Shown one piece after another: positions 52,945 through 59,943 of a stretch of 64,000 nucleotides of DNA; the stretch's first letter is position 1; the number at the start of each line of letters is the position of its first letter. The stretch is from JAAYVZ01 sp035384965 (GTDB lineage: Bacteria > Acidobacteriota > Thermoanaerobaculia > Thermoanaerobaculales > Thermoanaerobaculaceae), in NCBI GenBank assembly GCA_035384965.1, contig DAOOJE010000002.1, positions 176,134 to 240,133 on the forward strand, read 5' to 3'. The position numbers and the translations under genes were made by a program. The notes under the pieces are model-generated. The model was not told where the DNA came from and did no database searches. It saw nothing but the letters and a program-made list of their open reading frames with translations.

Positions 52945-54114
52945 TCAGGAAGCGGCCGGGTTGCGAGCCACCACCGAGCCGGCATAGAACCCGGGGTAGC
53001 CACGCACACAGCGGTCGATGGCCCGCGGGACCACCTCCACCTCCTCGAACCCCGCCTGCCGCAACGCCTGCCTCCAGCCATCGACGGTGAGAAAGCCCGG
53101 GCGTGGCCGGATCGTCTCGGACAGGCGCACGTCGCGGTAGCTATCCAGCAGCACGAACGGCAGTTCGAGGTGGACGGCCCCGGTTCCAGCGGGCCGCAGG
53201 AGTTCGCCGAGGACCAGCGCGCCGCCGGGCCGGAGCAGCCCCCGCAGCGCCGCCAGCGTGGCCACGACGTCGGCGGCGAGGTGCAGGGTGTTGACGCCGA
53301 GGACCACGTCGAAGCGCTCGCCGCCCAGCTCCTCGATCGGGGGCACGCGATTGATGTCGAGCACCCTCGACACGACCTCGCACGAGGCGGGTGCAGCGGC
53401 CCGCACGACCCGCGCCCCGCGGCGCAGGAACGCCGGCTGCAGCTCGGTGAAACAGTAGACCGCCGCCGGTTTCCCGGCCGCGGCGAGGGCGACCAGGACA
53501 GCCTCGCCGCAGCTCCCGCCGCCTCCGCCGACCTCCAGGAGCCGCGCCCCGGCCGGGGCGCGACCGGCCACGGCCACCGCCGCGATGGCGTTGTTGGGGT
53601 AGTAGAGGGGGTTGGCGTTCGAGAAGTAGTCGAACCAGAGGGAGAGGGTCGCCGGCCCGAAGAGCGCCTCCTCGCCGTGCATCTCGCCGCGGAGCACGGC
53701 GGGCAGCGCTCCTGCCGCGCGCTCCATGACCTCGAACGAGGGACGCGTGGAGGGTAGCGCCGCCACCGCCTCGGCCCGGATCTCCGCCGGGTCGCGGGGC
53801 GGAGGCCCGGAGCGGACCACGTAGCCGTCGGCACGGCGCTCGGCGCGGCCGAACAGCTCGAGATTCTCGAGGAGCCACTCGACCGCCAGGGTCCCGCCTG
53901 CCGCCCAGCCGCGGGCCGTCGTCAGCTCCCCGGCGGTGACCGGCTCTCCCTGGGGGATCGCCAGCGTCGAGGCGAGCTCGACCAGCAGCCCCTCGACGAA
54001 GGCGTCGAGGCGGTGGCAGGCGTCGCGGAACGCGTCGCTGAACACCTCCGGAGGGATCTCCGGCGTGAGGTTGGCGAGATCGATCTGGATGCGGGCCGGC
54101 AGTCGTCGAGTCAC
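52945..54114 (-). CDS. SAM-dependent methyltransferase with N-terminal helical domain
   Basis: A 389-residue protein. About 190 N-terminal residues form helices (EVFSDAFRDACHRLDAFVEG). A class I methyltransferase domain follows: SAM motif I LLEVGGGGGSCGE, an acidic motif II region near VYCFTELQPAF, and motif IV/V VVLGVNTLHLAADV then LLRPGGALVLGEL. The layout resembles methyltransferase domains used in polyketide or O-methylation chemistry; the substrate is unknown. The GTG start at 54114 overlaps the stop of the Dus gene (GTGA), so the two are translated together. A longer reading through the Dus gene is a shadow. Confidence 0.82.
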   Translation of the reverse strand: MTRRLPARIQIDLANLTPEIPPEVFSDAFRDACHRLDAFVEGLLVELASTLAIPQGEPVTAGELTTARGWAAGGTLAVEWLLENLELFGRAERRADGYVVRSGPPPRDPAEIRAEAVAALPSTRPSFEVMERAAGALPAVLRGEMHGEEALFGPATLSLWFDYFSNANPLYYPNNAIAAVAVAGRAPAGARLLEVGGGGGSCGEAVLVALAAAGKPAAVYCFTELQPAFLRRGARVVRAAAPASCEVVSRVLDINRVPPIEELGGERFDVVLGVNTLHLAADVVATLAALRGLLRPGGALVLGELLRPAGTGAVHLELPFVLLDSYRDVRLSETIRPRPGFLTVDGWRQALRQAGFEEVEVVPRAIDRCVRGYPGFYAGSVVARNPAAS

Positions 54115-55082
54115 GCGGAGCTCCGATCTGCAAAGAAGCTTTCCACCGCCTCGAGGACGGCGGCGGACGAGGTGAGGCTGGAAAGCCGGCGCCGCAAGGA
54201 GCGGCCGTCGGTCAGGCCGTGCGTGTACCAGCCGCAGAACAGTCGCAGCTTGTGCAGCGCGGTTCGCTCGTCGTCCCGCTCGGCGACCGTCCGGAAGTGC
54301 CAGAGCATGAGGTCGCGGCGCTCGGCCATGGTCGGGACCGGCGGCGCCTCGCCGGCGAGGGCCCGGCTGCACTGCAAGAAGATCCAGGGGTTGGCAAGGC
54401 TGGCCCTGCCGATCATCACCGCGTCGCACCCGGTCTCGCGCAGCATCCGGAGCGCGTCGGCGGGGGAGGCCACGTCTCCGTTGCCGATGACCGGAATCCT
54501 GAGCGCCTGTTTGAGTCTCGCGATGTGCGACCACTCGGCACGGCCACCGTACTGCTGGCGGGCGGTGCGAGGATGGAGCGTGAGCGCCTGCACCCCTTCC
54601 CCCACGCAGATCCTTCCGAGTTCCAGGTAGGTGTGGCAGTCGTCCCGCAGGCCGAGGCGCATCTTCACGGTGAGCGGCAGGGTGGTCGCGGCGCGGACGG
54701 CGCAAACCACCCGCCGCGCCCGCTCGAGATCGGCCCCGAGCGCGGCCCCCGCGCAGCCCTGTAGCACGCGGTGGGCGGGGCAGCCCATGTTGATGTCGCA
54801 AGCGTCGGCTCCGTGCTCCTCGACTGCCCGGGCGGCCGCCGCCATGCGGGCCGGGTCGGCACCGTAGATCTGGATGCTGATCGGGTGCTCTTCCGGGGAG
54901 AAGCGCAGGAGCTGCCAGGAGCGCGGATTGTCGCGCGTCAGGCCCTCGCTCGAGACGAACTCCATCGAGACGAGGCCGCACCCGCCGATACGGCGGACGA
55001 GCAGGCGGAAATCCCTGTCGGTGAGGCCCGCCATCGGCGCCAGCACCAACGGTGGATCGACGGCGAGCGTCCCGATCAGCAC
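54111..55082 (-). CDS. dus: tRNA-dihydrouridine synthase
   Basis: A 323-residue flavoenzyme reducing uridine in tRNA. The FMN/TIM-barrel motifs are LAPMAGLTDRDFR, ISIQIYGADP, CDINMGCPAHRV with the catalytic Cys of GCP, VKMRLG, LTLHPRTARQQYGG and VIGNGDVASPADAL. The helical C-terminal domain contains FCGWYTHGL. The GTG at 55082 is the start because a TATACT lies 6 nt upstream and the sequence begins directly with the conserved beta strand. It is coupled to the methyltransferase by GTGA. Confidence 0.95.
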   Translation of the reverse strand: MLIGTLAVDPPLVLAPMAGLTDRDFRLLVRRIGGCGLVSMEFVSSEGLTRDNPRSWQLLRFSPEEHPISIQIYGADPARMAAAARAVEEHGADACDINMGCPAHRVLQGCAGAALGADLERARRVVCAVRAATTLPLTVKMRLGLRDDCHTYLELGRICVGEGVQALTLHPRTARQQYGGRAEWSHIARLKQALRIPVIGNGDVASPADALRMLRETGCDAVMIGRASLANPWIFLQCSRALAGEAPPVPTMAERRDLMLWHFRTVAERDDERTALHKLRLFCGWYTHGLTDGRSLRRRLSSLTSSAAVLEAVESFFADRSSA

Positions 55083-55088
55083 GGAGGG

Positions 55089-55094
55089 AGTATA
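55089..55094 (-). promoter_or_regulatory. Candidate -10 (TATACT) for leaderless dus mRNA
   Basis: On the minus strand TATACT ends 6 nt before the GTG start of dus. This puts +1 at or next to the start codon. There is no -35 consensus. Confidence 0.45.
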
Positions 55095-55138
55095 TCCGGG
55101 GCCCGGGGACCGGCCCCGGCCCGGCCGCCGCGCCGGGG

Positions 55139-56038
55139 TCACGAGGAAGGAGTGACGGCGAGCCGAGCGAGGAGTTGCCCCCGCGAGGTGATGCCGAGTT
55201 TGGCGTAGGCGTGCTTGAGATGGTCCTTCACGGTGTACTCGGTGATGCCGAGGCTGGCGGCGATCTCCGAGGCCTTGCGCCCCTTCAGGACGTGCGCGAG
55301 GACCTCGGCCTCGCGCCGCGAGATGCGCTGCTTCGCCAGGCGCCGCCGGAGATCCTCGGCGCGGGGCAGGCGCACCGGGCTGAGCGAGACCAGGCAGCAC
55401 CCCCGTTTCCGCAGGCCCGGCAGCACCATCAGCTCGATCGTCCACCGCTCATCGCCCCACGCCGTGAGGACGTGGCGCCGCGAGCGCTCGCCGCTTTCGA
55501 GTAGAGCGCGGATCTGCTCCACGACCAGGTCGAGCAGCGGCACCGGCTGCGTGTCGCCGTCGAGGTGGGCCTGCGGCCGCTGGGTGTGCCGCGCCAAGAC
55601 GTCCTCGCCCTCCTGGTTGGCCCAGATAATCTCGCCTGAGGAGCACATCAAAAGGATCGCATCTCCTGTAACGCCGAGGATCTGCGACAAAATTTCCGAC
55701 TGCACTGCGGCGTTGGATCGCTCGGAGAGCGCAAGGAGCGCGCTTTCGAGCAGCGGCCGCACTGCCTCCAGCACCGCCGGGCTGGCCGCCGGCCCTGTCC
55801 CGGCGCCGTACAGCTCGCAACTGGCGTGGAGCGAATCGCCGGGCTGGAGCTGCAGCACGAGGCGAGCGCCTTCCCTCTCCCCGAAACGGTACATCGCGCC
55901 TGTCCCGTGCAACGGCCGGAGCGTCAGCACCGCGCCGCTCGCCCCGGTGGCGCGACACAGCCCGCCGAGCAGGGTGCGCATGGCCGCGTCATCGGCGGCG
56001 GGGAGCGCGAACTCCAGCACGACAGGGGCCCGTCTCAC
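55139..56038 (-). CDS. LuxR-family regulator with PAS-like sensor
   Basis: A 299-residue regulator. A PAS-like region is at about residues 125-215 (GDAILLMCSSGEIIWANQEG). The C-terminal LuxR/GerE helix-turn-helix is at about 235-292 (SRREAEVLAHVLKGRKASEI, TEYTVKDHLKHAYAKLGI). The GTG at 56038 is chosen because a promoter with TACACT ends 6 nt upstream; reading further upstream gives Pro-rich sequence through the promoter. It is divergent from the FHA-AAA gene and may control it. Confidence 0.88.
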   Translation of the reverse strand: MRRAPVVLEFALPAADDAAMRTLLGGLCRATGASGAVLTLRPLHGTGAMYRFGEREGARLVLQLQPGDSLHASCELYGAGTGPAASPAVLEAVRPLLESALLALSERSNAAVQSEILSQILGVTGDAILLMCSSGEIIWANQEGEDVLARHTQRPQAHLDGDTQPVPLLDLVVEQIRALLESGERSRRHVLTAWGDERWTIELMVLPGLRKRGCCLVSLSPVRLPRAEDLRRRLAKQRISRREAEVLAHVLKGRKASEIAASLGITEYTVKDHLKHAYAKLGITSRGQLLARLAVTPSS

Positions 56039-56044
56039 GCTGCG

Positions 56045-56073
56045 AGTGTAGGAGCCCGGCCCCGGAATGGGAA
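56045..56073 (-). promoter_or_regulatory. Promoter of LuxR gene, leaderless
   Basis: On the minus strand: TTCCCA (56073-56068), 17-bp spacer, TACACT (56050-56045). It ends 6 nt before the GTG start. No Shine-Dalgarno sequence is present. Confidence 0.5.
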
Positions 56074-56121
56074 GGACCGGAGGCAGCGGGGCCGCACGCT
56101 TTCCGCGAACACCAGGGGGGC

Positions 56122-56150
56122 TTGCATCAACTGCTCTCGGGCAGTACACT
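56122..56150 (+). promoter_or_regulatory. Promoter of FHA-AAA gene
   Basis: TTGCAT (56122-56127), 17-bp spacer, TACACT (56145-56150). The predicted start is near 56157, leaving a 20-nt leader with GGAGAA. The -10 is identical to that of the divergent LuxR gene. Confidence 0.55.
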
Positions 56151-56176
56151 CGAATTCGGCCGGAATTGGAGAAGCC

Positions 56177-57991
56177 ATGGTGCTGCTTTCACTGGAGTCA
56201 GAAAACGGGGCGGTCCTGACCTATCGACTTGCCAAGGCGCAAATCAGCGTCGGCTCGTCGAGCCGCAACGACGTGGTGATCAAGTCGCCCGGCGTGGCCG
56301 ACCGGCACCTGTCGATCGGCCGCAGCGGCGAGGTCTTCACCTTCGTGACCGTGGACCGGCAGACCGTCGTCCTCAACGGCGAGCGCCGCTCGCGCGGCGT
56401 GCTGAACCCCGGGGACAGGCTGCGCATCGGCGGCGCGACGCTGGTGTTCCGGGGCGCCGACGCCGTCGGCATGGAAGCGGTGGAAGAGACGTCCGCCACC
56501 GCAGCCGCGGCAGCGCCGGCCTCGCGGGAGCCCGTCGAGTCGTTCGTGCTGCGCAACGATCCGGCCGGCTACGCCGACTTCCGCCGCCGGACCGTGGACC
56601 TGCTGCGCGAGCCGCGCTTCGAGACCCTCCAGCAGGTCGTGGCCGTGATTCGCGAGGCGATGCCAGCCGTCGACCTCGCGGTGCTCGAGATCGGCGCCGG
56701 GGGCGAGCCGCTGGCTCTGACTTCGGTCTGGACCGGCGAACTGCCCAAGCTCCAGGAAAGCCGGCTCGCCGACCTGCGGCCGCCCGGTCGCCTCGCGGTG
56801 CAAAGCGACGCCAAGGGTGGGACGGTGTTGCTTCCGATTACCAACAGCGAGGGTGAGGTCGCGGCTGTGCTCGCGGCCCGTCCGGCCGGGGCGCTCGGCG
56901 ACGAGGGCCTGCTCTGGCTCGGCGAGGTGGTCCGGCTGTTGGCCGTGTGCTGGTCCCGCATCGGTCGGCCAGGCGTGCCCGGGGCCGGGTGGGAAAGCGA
57001 GGCGGCGGCGCGGCTCGACGGGCTGCTGCCGGGCTCCTCGCAGGCGATTCAGGTGTTGCGGGCCGGGCTGCTCGCCGCGGCGTTCGGCAACGAGCCGGTG
57101 CTGATCTGCGGCGCCTCCGGCGTCGGCAAGACCGAGGTGGCGCGGATTCTCACCCGGATCGGCCCGGCGACCGGCAGGCCCGTGGAAGTCGTGGAGTGCC
57201 GGGGCATCGAGCCCGAAGCGCTCGCCAAGGAGCTTTTCGGGCCGACGGGGCACCCCTCGTTCGGGCCCGACGCCAAGGGCGCCGTGGGCCGCTGCCGCGG
57301 CGGCGTGCTGGTCCTGCGCCACGCTGACGCCCTGCCGGCGGCGTTGCAGTTGGAGCTGGCGAGCGTCATCTCGGCCCAGCAGCACCAGCCGATCAACGCC
57401 TTTTCGCTGCGCTGGGTGGCGACCTGCGGCGAGGACCCGCTCGCCCTCGTCCAGCAGGGCAAGCTCGCCATGCCGTTCTTCTTGGTGTTCTCGAGCCGGA
57501 TGCTGCGAGTGCCCCGGCTGGCCGAGCGCCGGGAGGATCTGCCGCGGCTCATCGCGAGCCTCATCCGGACGGTTGCGCAGGCCCAGGAGAAGAACATTCG
57601 GGGGATTTCCCTGGAGTGCCTCAACTCGCTGCTGGCGCAGAATTTCACCGGGGAAATGGCGGAGCTGGTGATGGAGATCGGTCGCCTCGTGACGGCGACG
57701 CCCGACGGGGAGATGGTGCGCTCGGAGCACTTCCTCGGCGGCGGGGGCGCGCGAGGCGGGGAGGCGGTGGTGGAAGAGGCGGGCGACACCTCCGACCTGC
57801 TCGCCTCGGACGACCTCAAGCTGGTCGTCGAGCGCGTCGAGCGCCTGCTCATCGACCGCGTCATGCGGCGGGCCAAGGGCAACCAGTCCAAGGGCGCCCG
57901 GATTCTCAACATCTCGCGCGGCGCGCTCATCGCCAAGCTCAAGGAGTACCAGGTCCCCGACTACCGGTTCCTGCGCCGCAAGCGCAACTAG
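56177..57991 (+). CDS. FHA-GAF-AAA-HTH protein, degenerate sigma54-activator homologue
   Basis: A 604-residue protein. An FHA domain covers about residues 20-95 (SVGSSSRNDVVIKSPGVADR, HLSIGRSGE). A GAF-like domain lies at about 135-265. An AAA+ region has Walker A GASGVGKTE at 312-320. Walker B, normally LDE, reads LVLRHADAL, so the catalytic acid pair is replaced by Arg-His. The GAFTGA loop is not recognisable; the corresponding part reads LFGPTGHPSFGPDAKG. The C-terminus is a Fis-like helix-turn-helix (KGARILNISRGALIAKLKEY). It probably binds DNA and a phosphoprotein but cannot activate sigma54 in the usual way. It is divergent from a LuxR gene. Confidence 0.85.
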   Translation: MVLLSLESENGAVLTYRLAKAQISVGSSSRNDVVIKSPGVADRHLSIGRSGEVFTFVTVDRQTVVLNGERRSRGVLNPGDRLRIGGATLVFRGADAVGMEAVEETSATAAAAAPASREPVESFVLRNDPAGYADFRRRTVDLLREPRFETLQQVVAVIREAMPAVDLAVLEIGAGGEPLALTSVWTGELPKLQESRLADLRPPGRLAVQSDAKGGTVLLPITNSEGEVAAVLAARPAGALGDEGLLWLGEVVRLLAVCWSRIGRPGVPGAGWESEAAARLDGLLPGSSQAIQVLRAGLLAAAFGNEPVLICGASGVGKTEVARILTRIGPATGRPVEVVECRGIEPEALAKELFGPTGHPSFGPDAKGAVGRCRGGVLVLRHADALPAALQLELASVISAQQHQPINAFSLRWVATCGEDPLALVQQGKLAMPFFLVFSSRMLRVPRLAERREDLPRLIASLIRTVAQAQEKNIRGISLECLNSLLAQNFTGEMAELVMEIGRLVTATPDGEMVRSEHFLGGGGARGGEAVVEEAGDTSDLLASDDLKLVVERVERLLIDRVMRRAKGNQSKGARILNISRGALIAKLKEYQVPDYRFLRRKRN

Positions 57992-58036
57992 CCGCTCCGC
58001 CCCGGGACCCGCGACCCGGCGGGAAAACCTCACACG

Positions 58037-58084
58037 GGGCCGCAGGCCCGCGCCCGCTCCCCTCCCGACCGGCCTGCGGGAGGG
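58037..58084 (+). terminator. Two GC-rich hairpins after FHA-AAA gene
   Basis: GGGCC-GCA-GGCCC at 58037-58049 and an 8-bp stem CCCTCCCG / CGGGAGGG at 58060-58084 follow the FHA-AAA stop. There is no U-tract. The remaining intergenic sequence to 58208 is strongly G-rich on the plus strand and shows the short direct repeat CTCTCGACTCTCGAC; no gene is seen in it. Confidence 0.35.
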
Positions 58085-58208
58085 CGGCCGTGCAGGCTAC
58101 TCCGCCCGCACCAGGGGGCTGGGCGGCGGTGGGGGGTCGGTGGCCTCGTTGTATGGGGGGCGGGGGGAGGACTCTCGACTCTCGACCGGGTGGGCGGGGG
58201 GGGGAAGG

Positions 58209-58406
58209 CTACCCCCCTGACATGAGGTGGAGGATCCGCACGGCGGCCTCGTCCGGTACGGTCGTGGTGTCGTAGGCCTCGCGCGACACGAGGTGGCCGT
58301 TGACGGTGACGATGAGCAGCGGGAACTTGTAGTTGCGGGCCACGATCACGTCCCGCACCGTCATCCCCTCGCGCCACTCCACTGGATCGCCGTTCACCCG
58401 GATCAT
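58209..58406 (-). CDS. ThiS/MoaD-like sulfur carrier protein
   Basis: A 65-residue ubiquitin-fold carrier (MIRVNGDPVEWREGMTVRDV) ending in the Gly-Gly tail (LHLMSGG) that is adenylated and thiocarboxylated. The length is right for ThiS (thiazole synthesis) or a small MoaD-type carrier (pterin cofactor). No thi or moa gene is adjacent. The closest relevant neighbours are the AOR-family tungstoenzyme and its ferredoxin, which need a pterin cofactor. The ATG at 58406 follows GGGGGAG. A -10-like TATCAT lies about 20-25 nt upstream. Confidence 0.8.
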   Translation of the reverse strand: MIRVNGDPVEWREGMTVRDVIVARNYKFPLLIVTVNGHLVSREAYDTTTVPDEAAVRILHLMSGG

Positions 58407-58520
58407 TGCCGCTCCCCCGCGCGGATGATACCGCACGGCCCTTCGGCGGGGACCCGCCGGGTGCAGCAGTCAACCGGCTTTGCTGGTCCGGAATGCGCCA
58501 AATGCAAGACGAATTTCAAG

Positions 58521-58549
58521 TTGACGCTGGGAGTCGGAGCCGCTACCCT
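58521..58549 (+). promoter_or_regulatory. Sigma70-type promoter for acyl-CoA dehydrogenase
   Basis: TTGACG (58521-58526), 17-bp spacer, TACCCT (58544-58549). It predicts a leader of about 110 nt before the ATG at 58665. The region between the sulfur carrier start and 58520 shows nothing else. Confidence 0.5.
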
Positions 58550-58664
58550 GGCCGTCGTGCTGGCATGCCGGTGGCCGGCTCGCTCCGGAGTCGCCGGCCT
58601 TCTCGGCAGCGGACGGAACGACGAGCTAGACGCGCCCGGAGACCTCGAGGGAGGGGACCGATCG

Positions 58665-59888
58665 ATGACCACAACCACGCCTACCAGACTCTCGCCGGCC
58701 GAAGCCTGGGCTCGCGTCCGCAGCCTCGTCAGCATCGACGACCTGCTCAGCGAGGAGGAACGGACGATCCAGGAGGTCGTCCGGCGCTTCGTCGAGCAGG
58801 AAGTGCTGCCGCACGCAGCGCGCCACTTCGAGGACGGCACCTTCCCGATCGAGACCAGCCGCCGCCTCGGCTCGGAGCTGGCGCTGTTCGGCTGTACCCT
58901 GCCGCACGCGTACGGGGGCTCGGAAGTGACACACACGGCCTACGGGCTGGCCAACCTCGAGCTGGAGTTCGGCGGCAGCGGGTGGCGCAGCCTGCTTTCG
59001 GTGCAGAGCGGGCTGGTGATGTACCCGATTTTCGAGTTCGGCTCCGAGGAGCAGCGGCGGGCGTACCTTCCCCGGCTCGCCTCGGGCGAGATTCTGGGCT
59101 GCTTCGGCCTCACCGAGCCCGGGTGCGGCTCGGACCCCGGCTCGATGCGCACCACGCTGCGGCGCAGCGGCAGCGGCTGGGTGCTGAACGGCGCCAAGGC
59201 CTGGATCACCAACGGCAGCGTCGCGGACGTGGCCGTGGTGTGGGCTCGCGACGAGTCCGGGCAGGTCAGGGGCGTGCTCGTGGAGAAGGGGGCGCCCGGC
59301 TTCACGAGCCGGGACGAGAAGCACAAGTTCTCGCTGCGGGCCTCGGTCACCTCGCACCTCGCCTTCGAGGACGTGCCGGTGCAGGAGCACCAGTTCCTGC
59401 CCGGGGCGAACGGCCTCGGAGCCGCCCTGAAGTGCCTCAACCAGGCCCGCTACGGCATTGCCTGGGGCGCCGTCGGCTCGGCCCTCTTCACCTTCTCGGA
59501 AGCGTTGCGCTACTCGCTGGAGCGGGAGCAGTTCGGCTCGCCCATCGCGGGCTTCCAGATCCAGCAGGAAAAGCTCGCCTGGATGCTCACGGAAATCCAG
59601 AAGGGGTTACTGCTGGCGCTGCGGCTGGGCCGCCTCAAGGAGGCCGGCGCGCTGCACCACGCCCACGTGTCGATGGGCAAGCGCAACAACGTCTGGATGG
59701 CCCGCGAGTGCGCCCGGATGGCCCGGGAGATGCACGGCGCCTACGGGATCTCGGGCGAGTACAACGTGTGGCGGCACATGGCGGACCTCGAGAGCGTGTA
59801 CACCTACGAAGGCACCCACGATGTGCACGCCCTCGTGTTGGGGGAGGCGATCACGGGGATTTCCGCCTTCCGCACCCGGGGCGAGTGA
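58665..59888 (+). CDS. Glutaryl-CoA-dehydrogenase-like acyl-CoA dehydrogenase
   Basis: A 407-residue FAD enzyme. Signatures are CFGLTEPGCGSDPGSM, WITNGSVADVAVVWA, the Arg-rich REQFGSPIAGFQIQQEKLA and the catalytic Glu in TYEGTHDVHALVLGEAITG. The order, the length and the LLSEEERTIQEVVRRFVEQE start resemble glutaryl-CoA dehydrogenase, which oxidises and decarboxylates glutaryl-CoA to crotonyl-CoA in lysine, tryptophan and benzoate breakdown. A different short-chain acyl-CoA substrate cannot be excluded. The start follows GAGGGAGGGG. Confidence 0.88.
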   Translation: MTTTTPTRLSPAEAWARVRSLVSIDDLLSEEERTIQEVVRRFVEQEVLPHAARHFEDGTFPIETSRRLGSELALFGCTLPHAYGGSEVTHTAYGLANLELEFGGSGWRSLLSVQSGLVMYPIFEFGSEEQRRAYLPRLASGEILGCFGLTEPGCGSDPGSMRTTLRRSGSGWVLNGAKAWITNGSVADVAVVWARDESGQVRGVLVEKGAPGFTSRDEKHKFSLRASVTSHLAFEDVPVQEHQFLPGANGLGAALKCLNQARYGIAWGAVGSALFTFSEALRYSLEREQFGSPIAGFQIQQEKLAWMLTEIQKGLLLALRLGRLKEAGALHHAHVSMGKRNNVWMARECARMAREMHGAYGISGEYNVWRHMADLESVYTYEGTHDVHALVLGEAITGISAFRTRGE

Positions 59889-59943
59889 GACGACGCACCG
59901 GTGAGGGTCGGTCCCCGCGCGCCGGGGCCCGACCCGTGGGCTC

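Noticed and set aside
52945..54981. Reading the methyltransferase as a 678-residue protein starting inside dus
   Set aside because: The extra N-terminal part is the out-of-frame shadow of dus and is Arg/Pro-rich. The GTG at 54114 overlapping the dus stop gives the natural start.
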